DNA from: Salinisphaera sp. T31B1
GTDB lineage: Bacteria; Pseudomonadota; Gammaproteobacteria; Nevskiales; Salinisphaeraceae
Reading direction: 5' to 3'
Assembly: GCF_040361275.1 (NCBI RefSeq)
Contig: NZ_APNH01000001.1
Span: 744,001-808,000, forward strand
Length of the DNA: 64,000 nt
Both the position numbers and the translations under genes were made by a program. The notes beneath the pieces were generated by a model. That model ran no database searches and was not told the origin of the DNA. It saw only the letters and a program-made list of their open reading frames with translations. Positions 35,858 to 44,417 of the stretch are shown one piece after another. Numbering within the stretch: the first letter of the stretch is position 1; each line of letters starts with the position of its first letter.

Positions 35858-37870
35858 TCAGAACTTCACGTTGATTCCCGCGGTCAGGCTACGGCCCGGT
35901 TGGGGTACGCGCAGGAACGAGGTGCTGCGTACGATTTCCTCGTCGAGCAGGTTGTCGCCCCGCAGATAGACCAATGCCTGACTGGCATCGAACCCGCTCA
36001 GGCGATAGCCGATGAAGGCCGTGAGGTCGGTGAAGCCCGCGGTTTCATCCTCCAGAGGCCCTTCGTGGTTCTGCCGGGTCGAACGGATCGCTTCCACCGT
36101 GCCCAGCCAGGTATCGCTGTCGTAGTCGAGGCCGGCGCCGTAACGGCCCGGCGTGATCCGGGGCAGGTTGGTATGGTCGTCGAGTTCGGCACGGACATAG
36201 TCGCCCAGGACGCGAGCGGTCAGCCGATGTGCGCCCTGGAGCAGGTCGTAGCCAACCTCACCTTCGCCGCCATAGAAGGTGGCATCGCGAGCGGCATAGT
36301 CGACGAGCAGGAATTCACCATCGGGGTCGAACGTCCCGTCCTCGTCCACCCGGTCGGCGATCCCATCGGCCACGCCGACGCCCGAGCCGTCGGCGTTCAG
36401 GCCGGCGTCTACCGACTGCTGGTAGATGTATTTGCTGTACCGGGTATAGAACAGACTGGTGTCGAAGCGAAGGCGGCCCTTGATACGCCGCAGGCCCAGG
36501 TCGAAGCTGTTGGAGGCTTCCTCGTCGAAGCCGTTGTCGCCGCGCTCGTAGGTCAGTGTCGCTTCGTGCGGGCCGAAGCTGTATAGCTCTTCGGTGGCCG
36601 GCGCGCGTTCATAGTGGCCCGCCGTGGCGGTCAGCAGATAGTGCTCGCCAATGGCGCGCTTGGCGCCCAGCGAGACACTCAGCGGCGTATGGTCGACGTC
36701 GCGCCGGCCGCCGCTGGTGTCCTCGTCCTGGTATTCCACACGCAGCCCGCCCTGAATCGTCCACAGCTCGCCGATCGGCCGCTGCTCGACCAGAAAGGCG
36801 GCCAGAGAGCGGGTCTGCGTGGCCGGCACGAACGACTCTTCCTCGCCGTAGGCCTTGAAGTCGCGATCGAAGCCCTGCAGTCCGAAGATGCCGGTAAAAC
36901 CGGCCAGTGGCGCGTGTTCGGCGGCCAGACGGAATTCGGTCTCCTGATTGTCGAAGAACGCTTCCGGATTGTTCTGCTCGCCTTCGGTATGGAGATAATC
37001 CGTATACGCGCCAGAGAACTCGATGCGGTTCAAGCCGGGTGTGGGATCGTAGACCTCGCCCTTAAGATCGTAGCGATCCTGGGTCAGGCGGATCTGCGAC
37101 TGTTCGCCGGGGATACCGTATTCGCGGCCGAAATGGCTGACTGCACCGCCTACATAGCCCCAGTCGCCCGAATAGGAAGTGCCGGCGCTGTAGGTATCGG
37201 TATCGGTCGAGCTGTTGTCGATCCGGCGGTTGTCGTTGGCCTGGTAGTCGTCGGTCAGGCGTTTCATGCCCTGAACGTTGAGCGCGAAATCTCCCATGCC
37301 GCCGGTGATATCCAGCCGCTGCAGCCGCTCGCCGAGCGTGCTGTCGCCGCGTACCAGATCGGCTTCGCCGGTGAGCCCGTCCGGCGCGCTCTGGGGAATG
37401 CGGTCGGTGACGACATTCACCACGCCGCCGATCGCACCCGAACCGTAGAGCAGCGTCGAGGGGCCCTTGAGAACCTCCACCTGGCGCGCCGAATAAGGGT
37501 CGATACTCACCGCGTGGTCCTGACTGAGCGTCGAGACGTCGGCGGACGCCAAGCCGTTTTCCTGGACGCGTACACGCGCGCCGGCCTGGCCACGGATCAC
37601 CGGCCGGCCGACGCCCTGGCCGAAGTCTGCCGAGCTGATGCCGGGCGTATCGGCCAGCGTGGCGCCCAGTGTCTGGCCACGCTTGCGAATGAGTGCCGGG
37701 CCGGTGACGACCGTGGCCGGTTCGATCGCCTGGCTCGGATCCTGGTCGTCGAAGGCCAGCGCTTCGACAGAAATCGGGGCCATGAGGGTGTCGTCCTGGC
37801 CGAAGGCGGTCAGGGCCAGTCCGAGCGCGCAGGCGCCACCAGCCCAGGCAACAAATCTTGAGATGAACAT
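35858..37870 (-). CDS. TonB-dependent outer-membrane receptor, ZnuD-like
   Basis: A 670-residue receptor with a signal peptide (cleavage near FGQ-DDT), a plug domain (LADTPGISSADFGQGVGRPV, IDPYSARQVEVLKGPSTLLY, GSGAIGGVVNVVTDRIP), a beta-barrel, and the C-terminal Phe of outer-membrane barrels. The plug resembles zinc receptors of the ZnuD type. The preceding gene encodes a small Cys/His-rich protein, and a Zur-like box lies upstream of both, which supports metal uptake. The assignment to zinc is inferred. Confidence 0.88.
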   Translation of the reverse strand: MFISRFVAWAGGACALGLALTAFGQDDTLMAPISVEALAFDDQDPSQAIEPATVVTGPALIRKRGQTLGATLADTPGISSADFGQGVGRPVIRGQAGARVRVQENGLASADVSTLSQDHAVSIDPYSARQVEVLKGPSTLLYGSGAIGGVVNVVTDRIPQSAPDGLTGEADLVRGDSTLGERLQRLDITGGMGDFALNVQGMKRLTDDYQANDNRRIDNSSTDTDTYSAGTSYSGDWGYVGGAVSHFGREYGIPGEQSQIRLTQDRYDLKGEVYDPTPGLNRIEFSGAYTDYLHTEGEQNNPEAFFDNQETEFRLAAEHAPLAGFTGIFGLQGFDRDFKAYGEEESFVPATQTRSLAAFLVEQRPIGELWTIQGGLRVEYQDEDTSGGRRDVDHTPLSVSLGAKRAIGEHYLLTATAGHYERAPATEELYSFGPHEATLTYERGDNGFDEEASNSFDLGLRRIKGRLRFDTSLFYTRYSKYIYQQSVDAGLNADGSGVGVADGIADRVDEDGTFDPDGEFLLVDYAARDATFYGGEGEVGYDLLQGAHRLTARVLGDYVRAELDDHTNLPRITPGRYGAGLDYDSDTWLGTVEAIRSTRQNHEGPLEDETAGFTDLTAFIGYRLSGFDASQALVYLRGDNLLDEEIVRSTSFLRVPQPGRSLTAGINVKF

Positions 37871-37938
37871 GAGGGTATGACTCGTCTAGTAACGAAAACG
37901 GCCGGCGCGAGCGCGCCGGCGGCACAGGGCAATTCGGT

Positions 37939-38226
37939 TCAGACGAATCGGACGGGCGGGGCACGCACGCGATAGCCAGCCCGGGTATCGGCCACCGGGC
38001 GAGACACGGGACAGACCGGTACCGGAGCCGACGACGCCGGCGGTGCAACCTGAGCTACGGTGGCGGGCGCCGGCCCGGCGCCGAGATGGCCATGACTGCA
38101 GCTCGGGCAGTCGTGGTTGGCATGCGGCTGGCCGACGGGGTGGTCGAAGCCGTGGGCAAACACGAGCCACTGTGCGCAGATCAGCATGACTGCGATCCAC
38201 AACCCGCGTTTGTTTCGAGCCCCCAT
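37939..38226 (-). CDS. Small exported Cys/His-rich protein (DUF2946-like)
   Basis: A 95-residue protein with an N-terminal hydrophobic segment and the metal-binding-looking motif HANHDCPSCSHGHLG, then a Pro/Ala-rich tail. Proteins of this type are often found beside metal-responsive TonB receptors. ATG 38226 is preferred over an in-frame TTG at 38235. It is 68 bases upstream of the TonB receptor gene on the same strand, so the two are probably co-transcribed from the Zur-controlled promoter. It may deliver or sense zinc or copper; the role is unproven. Confidence 0.68.
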   Translation of the reverse strand: MGARNKRGLWIAVMLICAQWLVFAHGFDHPVGQPHANHDCPSCSHGHLGAGPAPATVAQVAPPASSAPVPVCPVSRPVADTRAGYRVRAPPVRFV

Positions 38227-38282
38227 GGCGTTCAACCGCAGCGGCGCGCCGGCCGCTCGCCGGGCTCCGCCTCATCATTGTT

Positions 38283-38297
38283 AGTTATAAAATAACA
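38283..38297 (-). promoter_or_regulatory. Zur-like box
   Basis: On the minus strand this reads TGTTATTTTATAACT, with arms GTTAT and ATAAC three bases apart, matching the enterobacterial Zur core TGTTATANTATAACA closely. It is flanked by TTGTTA/TAACAA half-sites (38278-38303). It lies 57 bases upstream of the Cys/His-rich gene in an AT-rich patch, as expected for zinc-responsive repression. Confidence 0.68.
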
Positions 38298-38337
38298 TAA
38301 CAATTATGAGTCCGGATGACAAGCGCTGCAGACGGCC

Positions 38338-39147
38338 TCAGTTGAGCGCCAGAATCCGCCGGGCACGAGCCAGTACCGGCGCATCCACCATCTGTCCGTC
38401 GACCTGAAACGCGGCCTCGTTGGTACGGCTGGCTTCCATGACACGCTGAGCCCAGCTGAGTTCGTCCTCGGTCGGGGAGAACGCCTTCTTTACGGTGGCA
38501 ATCTGGGCCGGATGAATACAGAGCATGCCGCCGAAGCCCATATCGCTGGCGCGACGCGCGATGGCGTGCAGACGGTCGACGTTCTGGAAGTCGGGAAACA
38601 CGCTTTCCAGCGGTGGGATCAGCCCGGCGGCATGGGAGTGGATCAGCAGCTGGTAGCGGGCGTGGTCGAGCACGGCCCGGCCGCCGTCGCTGTCGGGCGT
38701 CACGCCGGCTTCAAAGGCGAAGTCGAGGGCGCCGAAGCTGTAGCGCTCGACGCCGCGGACGCGGGTCAGCTCGGCCAGCGCCAGGATGCCCGCCGGGGTT
38801 TCCAGCAGCGGCCAGACCGGCTTGCCGAGTGAGGCGATCCGTTCGAGCGCACCGCGCGACTCGGCCTTGGGCGCGACGATTCCGGCGATGCCTGCATGCC
38901 CTCGGCACACTTCCAGGTCGGCATCGAGCTCGCCGCTGGTCGGCGTGTTGATACGCACGTGGACACGGGCGTCCGGGTGCTCGCCGAGAAAGCTAGCCAG
39001 TGCGGCGCGTGCTTCGTCCTTGCGATCGACGGCGACGGCGTCTTCCAGGTCGACGATCACGGCATCGGCCCCACTGGCCAGCGCCTTGGGGATGAGATTC
39101 GCGCGCGTGGCGGGCACGAACAACGGGCATTGAATCGCAGCGGTCAT
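38338..39147 (-). CDS. ccl: (S)-citramalyl-CoA lyase, CitE/HpcH family
   Basis: A 269-residue CitE-type lyase, last gene of the itaconate operon. It would cleave citramalyl-CoA to acetyl-CoA and pyruvate. Features are LFVPATRANLIPKAL, the Mg-binding VDLEDAV, HVRINTP and the YSFGALDFAFEAG region. Its place right after the CoA-transferase gene matches PA0883 in Pseudomonas aeruginosa. The start is ATG 39147. The product assignment depends on the conserved order of the operon. Confidence 0.85.
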   Translation of the reverse strand: MTAAIQCPLFVPATRANLIPKALASGADAVIVDLEDAVAVDRKDEARAALASFLGEHPDARVHVRINTPTSGELDADLEVCRGHAGIAGIVAPKAESRGALERIASLGKPVWPLLETPAGILALAELTRVRGVERYSFGALDFAFEAGVTPDSDGGRAVLDHARYQLLIHSHAAGLIPPLESVFPDFQNVDRLHAIARRASDMGFGGMLCIHPAQIATVKKAFSPTEDELSWAQRVMEASRTNEAAFQVDGQMVDAPVLARARRILALN

Positions 39148-39173
39148 GGTGCGCGTCTCTGTCGAGGGGTGGG

Positions 39174-40373
39174 TCAGACCGCGCCTGCATCATGCAGGCG
39201 GGCGATATCGGTGGCGTCGTAGTCGAGCTCGGCCAGGATCGCGTCGGTGTGTTCGCCCAGGTCCGGAATCGAGTCCATGCGTGCTTCGAATGCGCGATTC
39301 GCCGCCGGCGGCAATAGGGCCGGCAGTTCTCCGACCGGACTGCCCACACGCCGCCAGCGATCACGGGCGGCCAGCTGCGGGTGCGCCCAGACGCCGGCCA
39401 TGTCGTTGACATGAGCATTGGCGATGCTGGCCCGATCCAGTCGCTCGATGGCCTGATCGGCGGTCAGCGCGGCGAAGGCCTCGTGAATGAGCGTGCGCAG
39501 TTCGCCGCGGTTGGCTGAGCGGTCGCTGTTGGTGGCAAAACGGACATCGGTGGCCAGCTCGGGTTGCTGCAGAACGATTTCGCAGAAGGCGCCCCATTCG
39601 CGCTCGTTCTGAAGACCCAGCATCACGCTCTGGCCGTCGCCGGTAGCGAACGGGCCGTAGGGATAGATCGTGCTGTGCGAGGCGCCGGCCCGTGGCGGCT
39701 GGGGCTGGCCGTCGAAGGCGTAGTACATGGGATAGCCCATCCACTCGACGATGGTCTCGAGCATGGACACATCGATCGAGGTGCCGCGACCGGTTTTACC
39801 GCGCTGGATGAGTGCGGCCATGATGCTGTTCTGGGCATACATGCCCGCCGAGATGTCGGCGATCGAGCAGCCGACCTTGGCCATGTCCTCGTCTTCGGGC
39901 CCGCCGGTGGTCGACAGCACACCGCCCTCGCTCTGGATGAGCAGATCGTAGGCTTTCTTGTCGGTATACGGGCCGGTCTCGCCGTAGCCGGAGATGTTGC
40001 AGACGATCAGTCCCGGGAAGCGCTCGTGCAGATCGTCGAAGGACAGTCCCAGACGGGCGGCCGCACCCGGTGCCAGGTTCTGTACCAGCACATCGGCCTC
40101 GACCAGCAGCTTGTCGAGGATCGTCATGGCCTCCTCGTGCTTGATATTGAGGGTGAGACTCTCTTTCGAGCGGTTGGTCCAGACGAAATGCGACGACAAC
40201 CCGCGCACACGGGTGTCGTAGCCGCGCGCAAAGTCGCCGACGCCGGGGCGTTCGATCTTGATCACCCGGGCGCCGAGATCGGCCAGCTGACGGGTACAGA
40301 AGGGCGCGGCGATTGCATGCTCGAAGCTCACCACGGTGATGCCGTCGAGCGGGCGGCTTTGCTCAGTGCTCAT
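39174..40373 (-). CDS. ict: Itaconate (succinyl-CoA) CoA-transferase, CaiB/BaiF family III
   Basis: A 399-residue family III CoA-transferase predicted to activate itaconate with succinyl-CoA. The catalytic Asp is probably Asp143 in KKAYDLLIQSEGG; IKIERPGVGDFAR and VQNLAPGAAARLGL are family segments. It sits between MmgE/PrpD and CitE-type genes, like PA0882. Related family III enzymes use mesaconate or other dicarboxylates, so itaconate is inferred from the operon. Confidence 0.85.
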   Translation of the reverse strand: MSTEQSRPLDGITVVSFEHAIAAPFCTRQLADLGARVIKIERPGVGDFARGYDTRVRGLSSHFVWTNRSKESLTLNIKHEEAMTILDKLLVEADVLVQNLAPGAAARLGLSFDDLHERFPGLIVCNISGYGETGPYTDKKAYDLLIQSEGGVLSTTGGPEDEDMAKVGCSIADISAGMYAQNSIMAALIQRGKTGRGTSIDVSMLETIVEWMGYPMYYAFDGQPQPPRAGASHSTIYPYGPFATGDGQSVMLGLQNEREWGAFCEIVLQQPELATDVRFATNSDRSANRGELRTLIHEAFAALTADQAIERLDRASIANAHVNDMAGVWAHPQLAARDRWRRVGSPVGELPALLPPAANRAFEARMDSIPDLGEHTDAILAELDYDATDIARLHDAGAV

Positions 40374-40392
40374 CGGTCGTTCCTTTTCGTCG

Positions 40393-41766
40393 TCAGTGCG
40401 GGCGCAGGGTCGGCACGCGCGACAGCTCGCGCAGGCCCCAGACCGTGTCGATCATCGTGCGGGCGGCGTTTTCGTCCGTTCGACCGCCGAAAGCGGCCAG
40501 CCGCATGAACTTGTCTTCCAGCTCGGCGCGCGAGAGCGTGTTGCCCGGGTCGCCCTTGGGTTCGTCGATCGACCCTTCGAGATGACGGCCGTCGGTGGTT
40601 TCGATCTCGACCCGGCCCAGCCAGCGGTTCGGATAGGCCGTATCGACTTCGTCGTCGAGGCGCATGGAGACCTTGTCGCGAAAGGCCGCGACCGCATCGT
40701 CGGTCAGCGCGAGCGTGTCGAACTCGGTCAGTCCGGCGGCGTCGTGGACCGCGATCAGGCCGAGCACCGTGCCCATCGAGAACTTGGCCTGGTGGATGGT
40801 ACGCGGGACGTCCACCGCGCCGAGCACGTCGATCGCGCCCTGGTGGACACGGGTGGTGACACGCTCGATATCGTCGGCGGCGAGATCGTGTTCGGCCATA
40901 GCCGCGGCCAGCGCATCGGCGGCCGGGTGCGTATGCCGACAGGAGGCATGGAACTTGAAGGACGTCTCGGCCAGCGCCCAACGACTGCCCAGCTTGGCGG
41001 CCAGGCGCTGGATATCGGCATCGCTCGACATGCCGGCCGCCATGCCCTGGCTGCCGCCGAAGATGTCCTGTGCGCCGGTGAGCCCGTCTCGGGCCATGTA
41101 GGCGGCCAGCAGACCGTTGCCCGCCGCCTTGGCCGTGTGCAGCTGCTTTGAGTCTGCGCCATCGCGCAGAAACGCCCACAGCCCGGCCGCCTGGGTGCCT
41201 GCATTGCCGAGCGTGTGGATCATGGTCTGGGTATCGACATTCAGTATCCGGGCGGTGGCCACGGCGGCGGCCAGCGTGCCGGCCGTGCCGGTGGTATGAA
41301 ACACGCGGTAATGCGACCGGCCGAGGAACTCACCGACCCGAATCCCGGCTTCGTAGCCAGCTACGCTGGCCGCGATCAACTCTTGCCCGCTCGCGCCGAC
41401 GTCCTGAGCGGCGGCCAGAGCGGCGGGAAACACGACCGTGGCTGGATGCAGCACGGAACTGTTGTGCAGGTCGTCCTGCTCGATCACGTGCGAGGCCGCC
41501 GCGTTCACGAAAGCCGCGTAGTAGGGCGAGCTGGTGGTCGCGTTGGTCACGATCTCGCTGGGGCCGCTGGCCGGGCCCATGGCCTGGGCATGGCGCTCGA
41601 ACACCGGTATCGGATGCTGGCTGGCACCGCCCAGTGCCGAGGCCAGCCAGTCCAGGAACAGATCCTCGCAGCGGGCAACGACCGCGTCGGGGATATCGTC
41701 GTAGCGTAGCGTCGCGCAGAAATCGGCCAGTTGCCAGGTCGGGCCGTGGTCGTGGGAATCGGTCAT
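40393..41766 (-). CDS. MmgE/PrpD-family protein
   Basis: A 457-residue member of the 2-methylcitrate/cis-aconitate dehydratase family. Typical regions are VIEQDDLHNSSVLHPATVVF, a GNAGTQAAGLWAFLRDGADS stretch, and KFHASCRHTHPAADAL. PrpD relatives dehydrate 2-methylcitrate or decarboxylate cis-aconitate to itaconate. In the Pseudomonas operon the equivalent gene (PA0881) has no settled role; it may form or isomerise a C5-C6 dicarboxylate feeding the CoA-transferase. It overlaps the VOC gene by four bases. Confidence 0.88.
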   Translation of the reverse strand: MTDSHDHGPTWQLADFCATLRYDDIPDAVVARCEDLFLDWLASALGGASQHPIPVFERHAQAMGPASGPSEIVTNATTSSPYYAAFVNAAASHVIEQDDLHNSSVLHPATVVFPAALAAAQDVGASGQELIAASVAGYEAGIRVGEFLGRSHYRVFHTTGTAGTLAAAVATARILNVDTQTMIHTLGNAGTQAAGLWAFLRDGADSKQLHTAKAAGNGLLAAYMARDGLTGAQDIFGGSQGMAAGMSSDADIQRLAAKLGSRWALAETSFKFHASCRHTHPAADALAAAMAEHDLAADDIERVTTRVHQGAIDVLGAVDVPRTIHQAKFSMGTVLGLIAVHDAAGLTEFDTLALTDDAVAAFRDKVSMRLDDEVDTAYPNRWLGRVEIETTDGRHLEGSIDEPKGDPGNTLSRAELEDKFMRLAAFGGRTDENAARTMIDTVWGLRELSRVPTLRPH

Positions 41767-42170
41767 GCGGTGGTGTCCTCACAGGCGCCGGGCGACGGAT
41801 TGGAAATCTCGATCAGATTGCCGTCCGGGTCGCGTATATAGACGGATAGGAGCGGCCCGGTCGCGCCCGTGCGCTCGACCGGCCCTTCGGTCACGGCCAC
41901 GTCCGCGGCCGCGAGGTCCGCGATCACGCTGTCCAGCGGCGTCGCGGTGATGAAACACAGATCGGCCGATCCCGGTGTAGGGCGGCCGGCCTTCGGCTCG
42001 AACGGCCGCGCGGCCGGATGCAGATTGATCTTCTGCGAGCCGAACGCCAGTGCCGTACGCCCCGAGCCGAACGTCACCTGCCGCATGCCCAGCACGCCAC
42101 AATAGAATGCGCAGGTCGCCGGGATATCGGCGACGGTGAGCACCAGGTGGTCGAGCCGGTCGATCTGCAT
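41763..42170 (-). CDS. VOC/glyoxalase-family protein
   Basis: A 135-residue vicinal-oxygen-chelate protein: RLDHLVLTVADIPATCAFY at the start, INLHPAARPF in the middle, and SVYIRDPDGNLIEI with the last metal ligand Glu. The family includes glyoxalases, epimerases and dioxygenases. Its counterpart PA0880 occupies the same position in the Pseudomonas itaconate operon. Its substrate is not known. Confidence 0.85.
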   Translation of the reverse strand: MQIDRLDHLVLTVADIPATCAFYCGVLGMRQVTFGSGRTALAFGSQKINLHPAARPFEPKAGRPTPGSADLCFITATPLDSVIADLAAADVAVTEGPVERTGATGPLLSVYIRDPDGNLIEISNPSPGACEDTTA

Positions 42171-42181
42171 GGCCGGCTGTC

Positions 42182-43339
42182 TCAGAACGAGCGCGGCATG
42201 CCCAGCAGATGCTGGGATACGTACGACAGAATCAGGTTGGTCGAGATGGGGGCGACCTGATACAGCCGTGTCTCACGGAACTTGCGTTCGATGTCGTACT
42301 CGGTGGCGAAGCCGAAGCCGCCGTGGGTCTGCAGACAGGCGTTGGCGGCCTCCCAGGACGCCTTGGCCGCCAGATACTTGGCCATATTCGCCGAGGCACC
42401 GGCCGGCTTGCCGGCGTCGTATTCCTCGCAGGCGCGCCAGCGCATCAGATCGGCCGCCTCGACCTCGATATGGGCCTCGGCGATCGGAAACGACACCCCC
42501 TGGTTCTGACCGATCGGCCGGTCGAAGACCTTGCGCTCGTTGGCATAGGCGGTGGCGCGTTCGATGAACCAGCGACCGTCGCCGATACACTCGGCCGCGA
42601 TCAGCGTGCGCTCGGCGTTGAGCCCATCGAGGATGTACTTGAAGCCTTCACTTTCTTCGCCGATGAGGTTCTCGGCGGGTATCTCCAGATCGTCGAAGAA
42701 CAGCTCGTTGGTCTCGTGGTTGACCATGTTGGAGATCGGTTTGACGGTCAGCCCGTTGCCGATGGCCTCGTGCAGATCGACCAGGAAGATCGACATGCCG
42801 CGCGACTTCTTCTCCACCTGATCGATCGGCGTGGTACGGGCGAGCAGGATCATCAGGTCGGAGTGCTGTACCCGCGAGATCCAGACCTTCTGGCCGTTGA
42901 CGACGTATTTGTCGCCCTTCTTCACGGCCGTGGTCTTGAGTTTGGTGGTATCGGTGCCGGTGGTCGGTTCGGTCACGCCCATGGCCTGCAGGCGTAGTTC
43001 GCCGGCAGCGATCTTGGGCAGGTAATAGCGCTTCTGTTCTTCCGAGCCGTGGCGCAGCAGGGTGAACATGTTGTACATCTGGCCGTGCACGAAGCCGGCG
43101 TTGCCACCGCAGTGGTTGACCTCCTCAAGGATCACAGAGGCTTCGGCCAGGCCCAGGCCCGAGCCATCGTATTCCTCGGGGATCATCGCGGCCAGCCAGC
43201 CGGCCTCGGTGAGCGCCTTGACGAAGGCCTCGGGAAATTCGCGGCGTTCGTCCACGCCGCGCCAGTAGGCATCGTCGTAGTCGGCACACAGGCCGCGCAC
43301 GCCGTCGCGGATGGCATCGAGCGATTCGTTGTCGAGCAT
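42182..43339 (-). CDS. Acyl-CoA dehydrogenase of the itaconate operon, Gln at usual catalytic Glu
   Basis: A 385-residue acyl-CoA dehydrogenase with FAD-binding AMGVTEPTTGTD and VWISRVQHSD regions and LQTHGGFGFATEYDIER. At the usual catalytic-base site (commonly YEGT) it reads RLYQVAPIST, so the classical Glu is Gln. Either the base is elsewhere, as in isovaleryl-CoA dehydrogenases, or the reaction differs. It follows the hydratase gene after five bases and corresponds in position to PA0879. Confidence 0.87.
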   Translation of the reverse strand: MLDNESLDAIRDGVRGLCADYDDAYWRGVDERREFPEAFVKALTEAGWLAAMIPEEYDGSGLGLAEASVILEEVNHCGGNAGFVHGQMYNMFTLLRHGSEEQKRYYLPKIAAGELRLQAMGVTEPTTGTDTTKLKTTAVKKGDKYVVNGQKVWISRVQHSDLMILLARTTPIDQVEKKSRGMSIFLVDLHEAIGNGLTVKPISNMVNHETNELFFDDLEIPAENLIGEESEGFKYILDGLNAERTLIAAECIGDGRWFIERATAYANERKVFDRPIGQNQGVSFPIAEAHIEVEAADLMRWRACEEYDAGKPAGASANMAKYLAAKASWEAANACLQTHGGFGFATEYDIERKFRETRLYQVAPISTNLILSYVSQHLLGMPRSF

Positions 43340-43344
43340 GGGTA

Positions 43345-44190
43345 CTAGATCTCCGTGAAGGTCAGCTCGGCCTCCTGGGCCGGGCCGTCGTCGTTATGGG
43401 CCCACAGGCGGGCAGAGCCGGTGGACTCGATACGTCCGCAGACGTCGAATGGCTTGGGCGCGACCAGGGGTCGCAGGCCGCGGAAAGAGAACGTGTCGAC
43501 GCGCGCGTTCGGATGCGCGTTGCAGAAGGCGCGGATCAGCAGGGTCGCGACCAGCGGGCCGTGGACGACCAGGCCGGGGTAGCCCTCGGCCTCGGTCACG
43601 TACGGCCAGTCGTAGTGGATACGATGCGCGTTGAACGTCACTGCTGAATATCGGAACAGAAACACCGGATCCGGCGTGATCGTCTCGTGCCACTGGCTCT
43701 GCGAGACCGCGCGATCCAGCGACAGTTTCGGCGGACTGGGCTCGCGGTAGACGATGTCCTGTTCTTCGTCGATCGCGAGCCGGCCGTCCTGGTGATAACG
43801 ATGGGCGACGGTCACGAACAGCAGGCTGCCGGTCCGGCCCTGCTTTTCCTTGATCGCGATAATCTCGGACTCGCGCACCGCGGGCGTGTCCACCCGCAGC
43901 GGCTCGACGAAGCGCAGACGGCTGCCGGCCCACATACGATTGCGATTGTCGGCCGGCGGCAGGAAACCGCCGCGGGCCGGATGGCCGTCCTCGCCGATGC
44001 CTTCGGCGACCACCGGCTCCTGGAAGAACGCCCAGTGCCAGAGCAGCGGCAGGGCCGCGCCGGCCGGTAGCGGGGTTTGCCCGAAAGTGGCCGCGATCCG
44101 GTCGACCAGTACCGGGGCGAGCCGGTCTTCGCAGCGGGCGGTGTTGCCGAGCCAGGCGGTCGGGTCCTGTGCGGTCGGGTTGGATGCCAT
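43345..44190 (-). CDS. ich: Itaconyl-CoA hydratase, MaoC/HTD2-like
   Basis: A 281-residue hot-dog-fold hydratase, first gene of the operon. It should add water to itaconyl-CoA to give citramalyl-CoA. The HTD2 signature FRYSAVTFNAHRIHYDW followed by EGYPGLVVHGPLVATLLI is clear, with an N-terminal hot-dog half containing LPLLWHWAFF. The start is ATG 44190. Its promoter lies in the divergent gap with a GTATAC operator. The name rests on gene order with PA0878. Confidence 0.85.
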   Translation of the reverse strand: MASNPTAQDPTAWLGNTARCEDRLAPVLVDRIAATFGQTPLPAGAALPLLWHWAFFQEPVVAEGIGEDGHPARGGFLPPADNRNRMWAGSRLRFVEPLRVDTPAVRESEIIAIKEKQGRTGSLLFVTVAHRYHQDGRLAIDEEQDIVYREPSPPKLSLDRAVSQSQWHETITPDPVFLFRYSAVTFNAHRIHYDWPYVTEAEGYPGLVVHGPLVATLLIRAFCNAHPNARVDTFSFRGLRPLVAPKPFDVCGRIESTGSARLWAHNDDGPAQEAELTFTEI

Positions 44191-44302
44191 CGCGGTTACC
44201 GTCGGTCGATAAACAGATCACGCGCACCTATGGAGGTACGCGCCGGAGAAAGGGCAAAACAGCGGACGTAACGCCGGTTTCCGTTGCCCGTAATATGAAC
44301 AC

Positions 44303-44330
44303 AGTGTACCGTATACAAAACCGTTGGCAA
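44303..44330 (-). promoter_or_regulatory. Promoter of the itaconate operon
   Basis: Read on the minus strand, TTGCCA (44330-44325) and TACACT (44308-44303) are 16 bases apart, a good sigma-70 promoter. Transcription would begin near 44296, about 105 bases upstream of ich. The spacer contains the GTATAC palindrome. The rest of the 227-base gap holds no gene. Confidence 0.65.
44310..44317. promoter_or_regulatory. GTATAC operator, divergent itaconate/acyl-CoA dehydrogenase gap
   Basis: CGTATACA lies within the spacer of the ich promoter and about 100 bases before the plus-strand acyl-CoA dehydrogenase gene. It is one of four similar sites in this island and fits the TTGTATACAA class of FCD-type GntR operators. 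A protein bound here would block the ich promoter. Confidence 0.6.
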
Positions 44331-44417
44331 TGGCACGTGCATCCGCATGGCCCGGCGAATCCGGCATTCGGGCCGGAGCGGTGCAGAGCGTTGTTTTGGT
44401 ACATCTTCGAGGGTCCG

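Noticed and set aside
44169-44417. An 83-residue N-terminal extension of the AidB-like dehydrogenase
   Set aside because: This segment overlaps the ich start and the divergent promoter and operator and does not look like protein.
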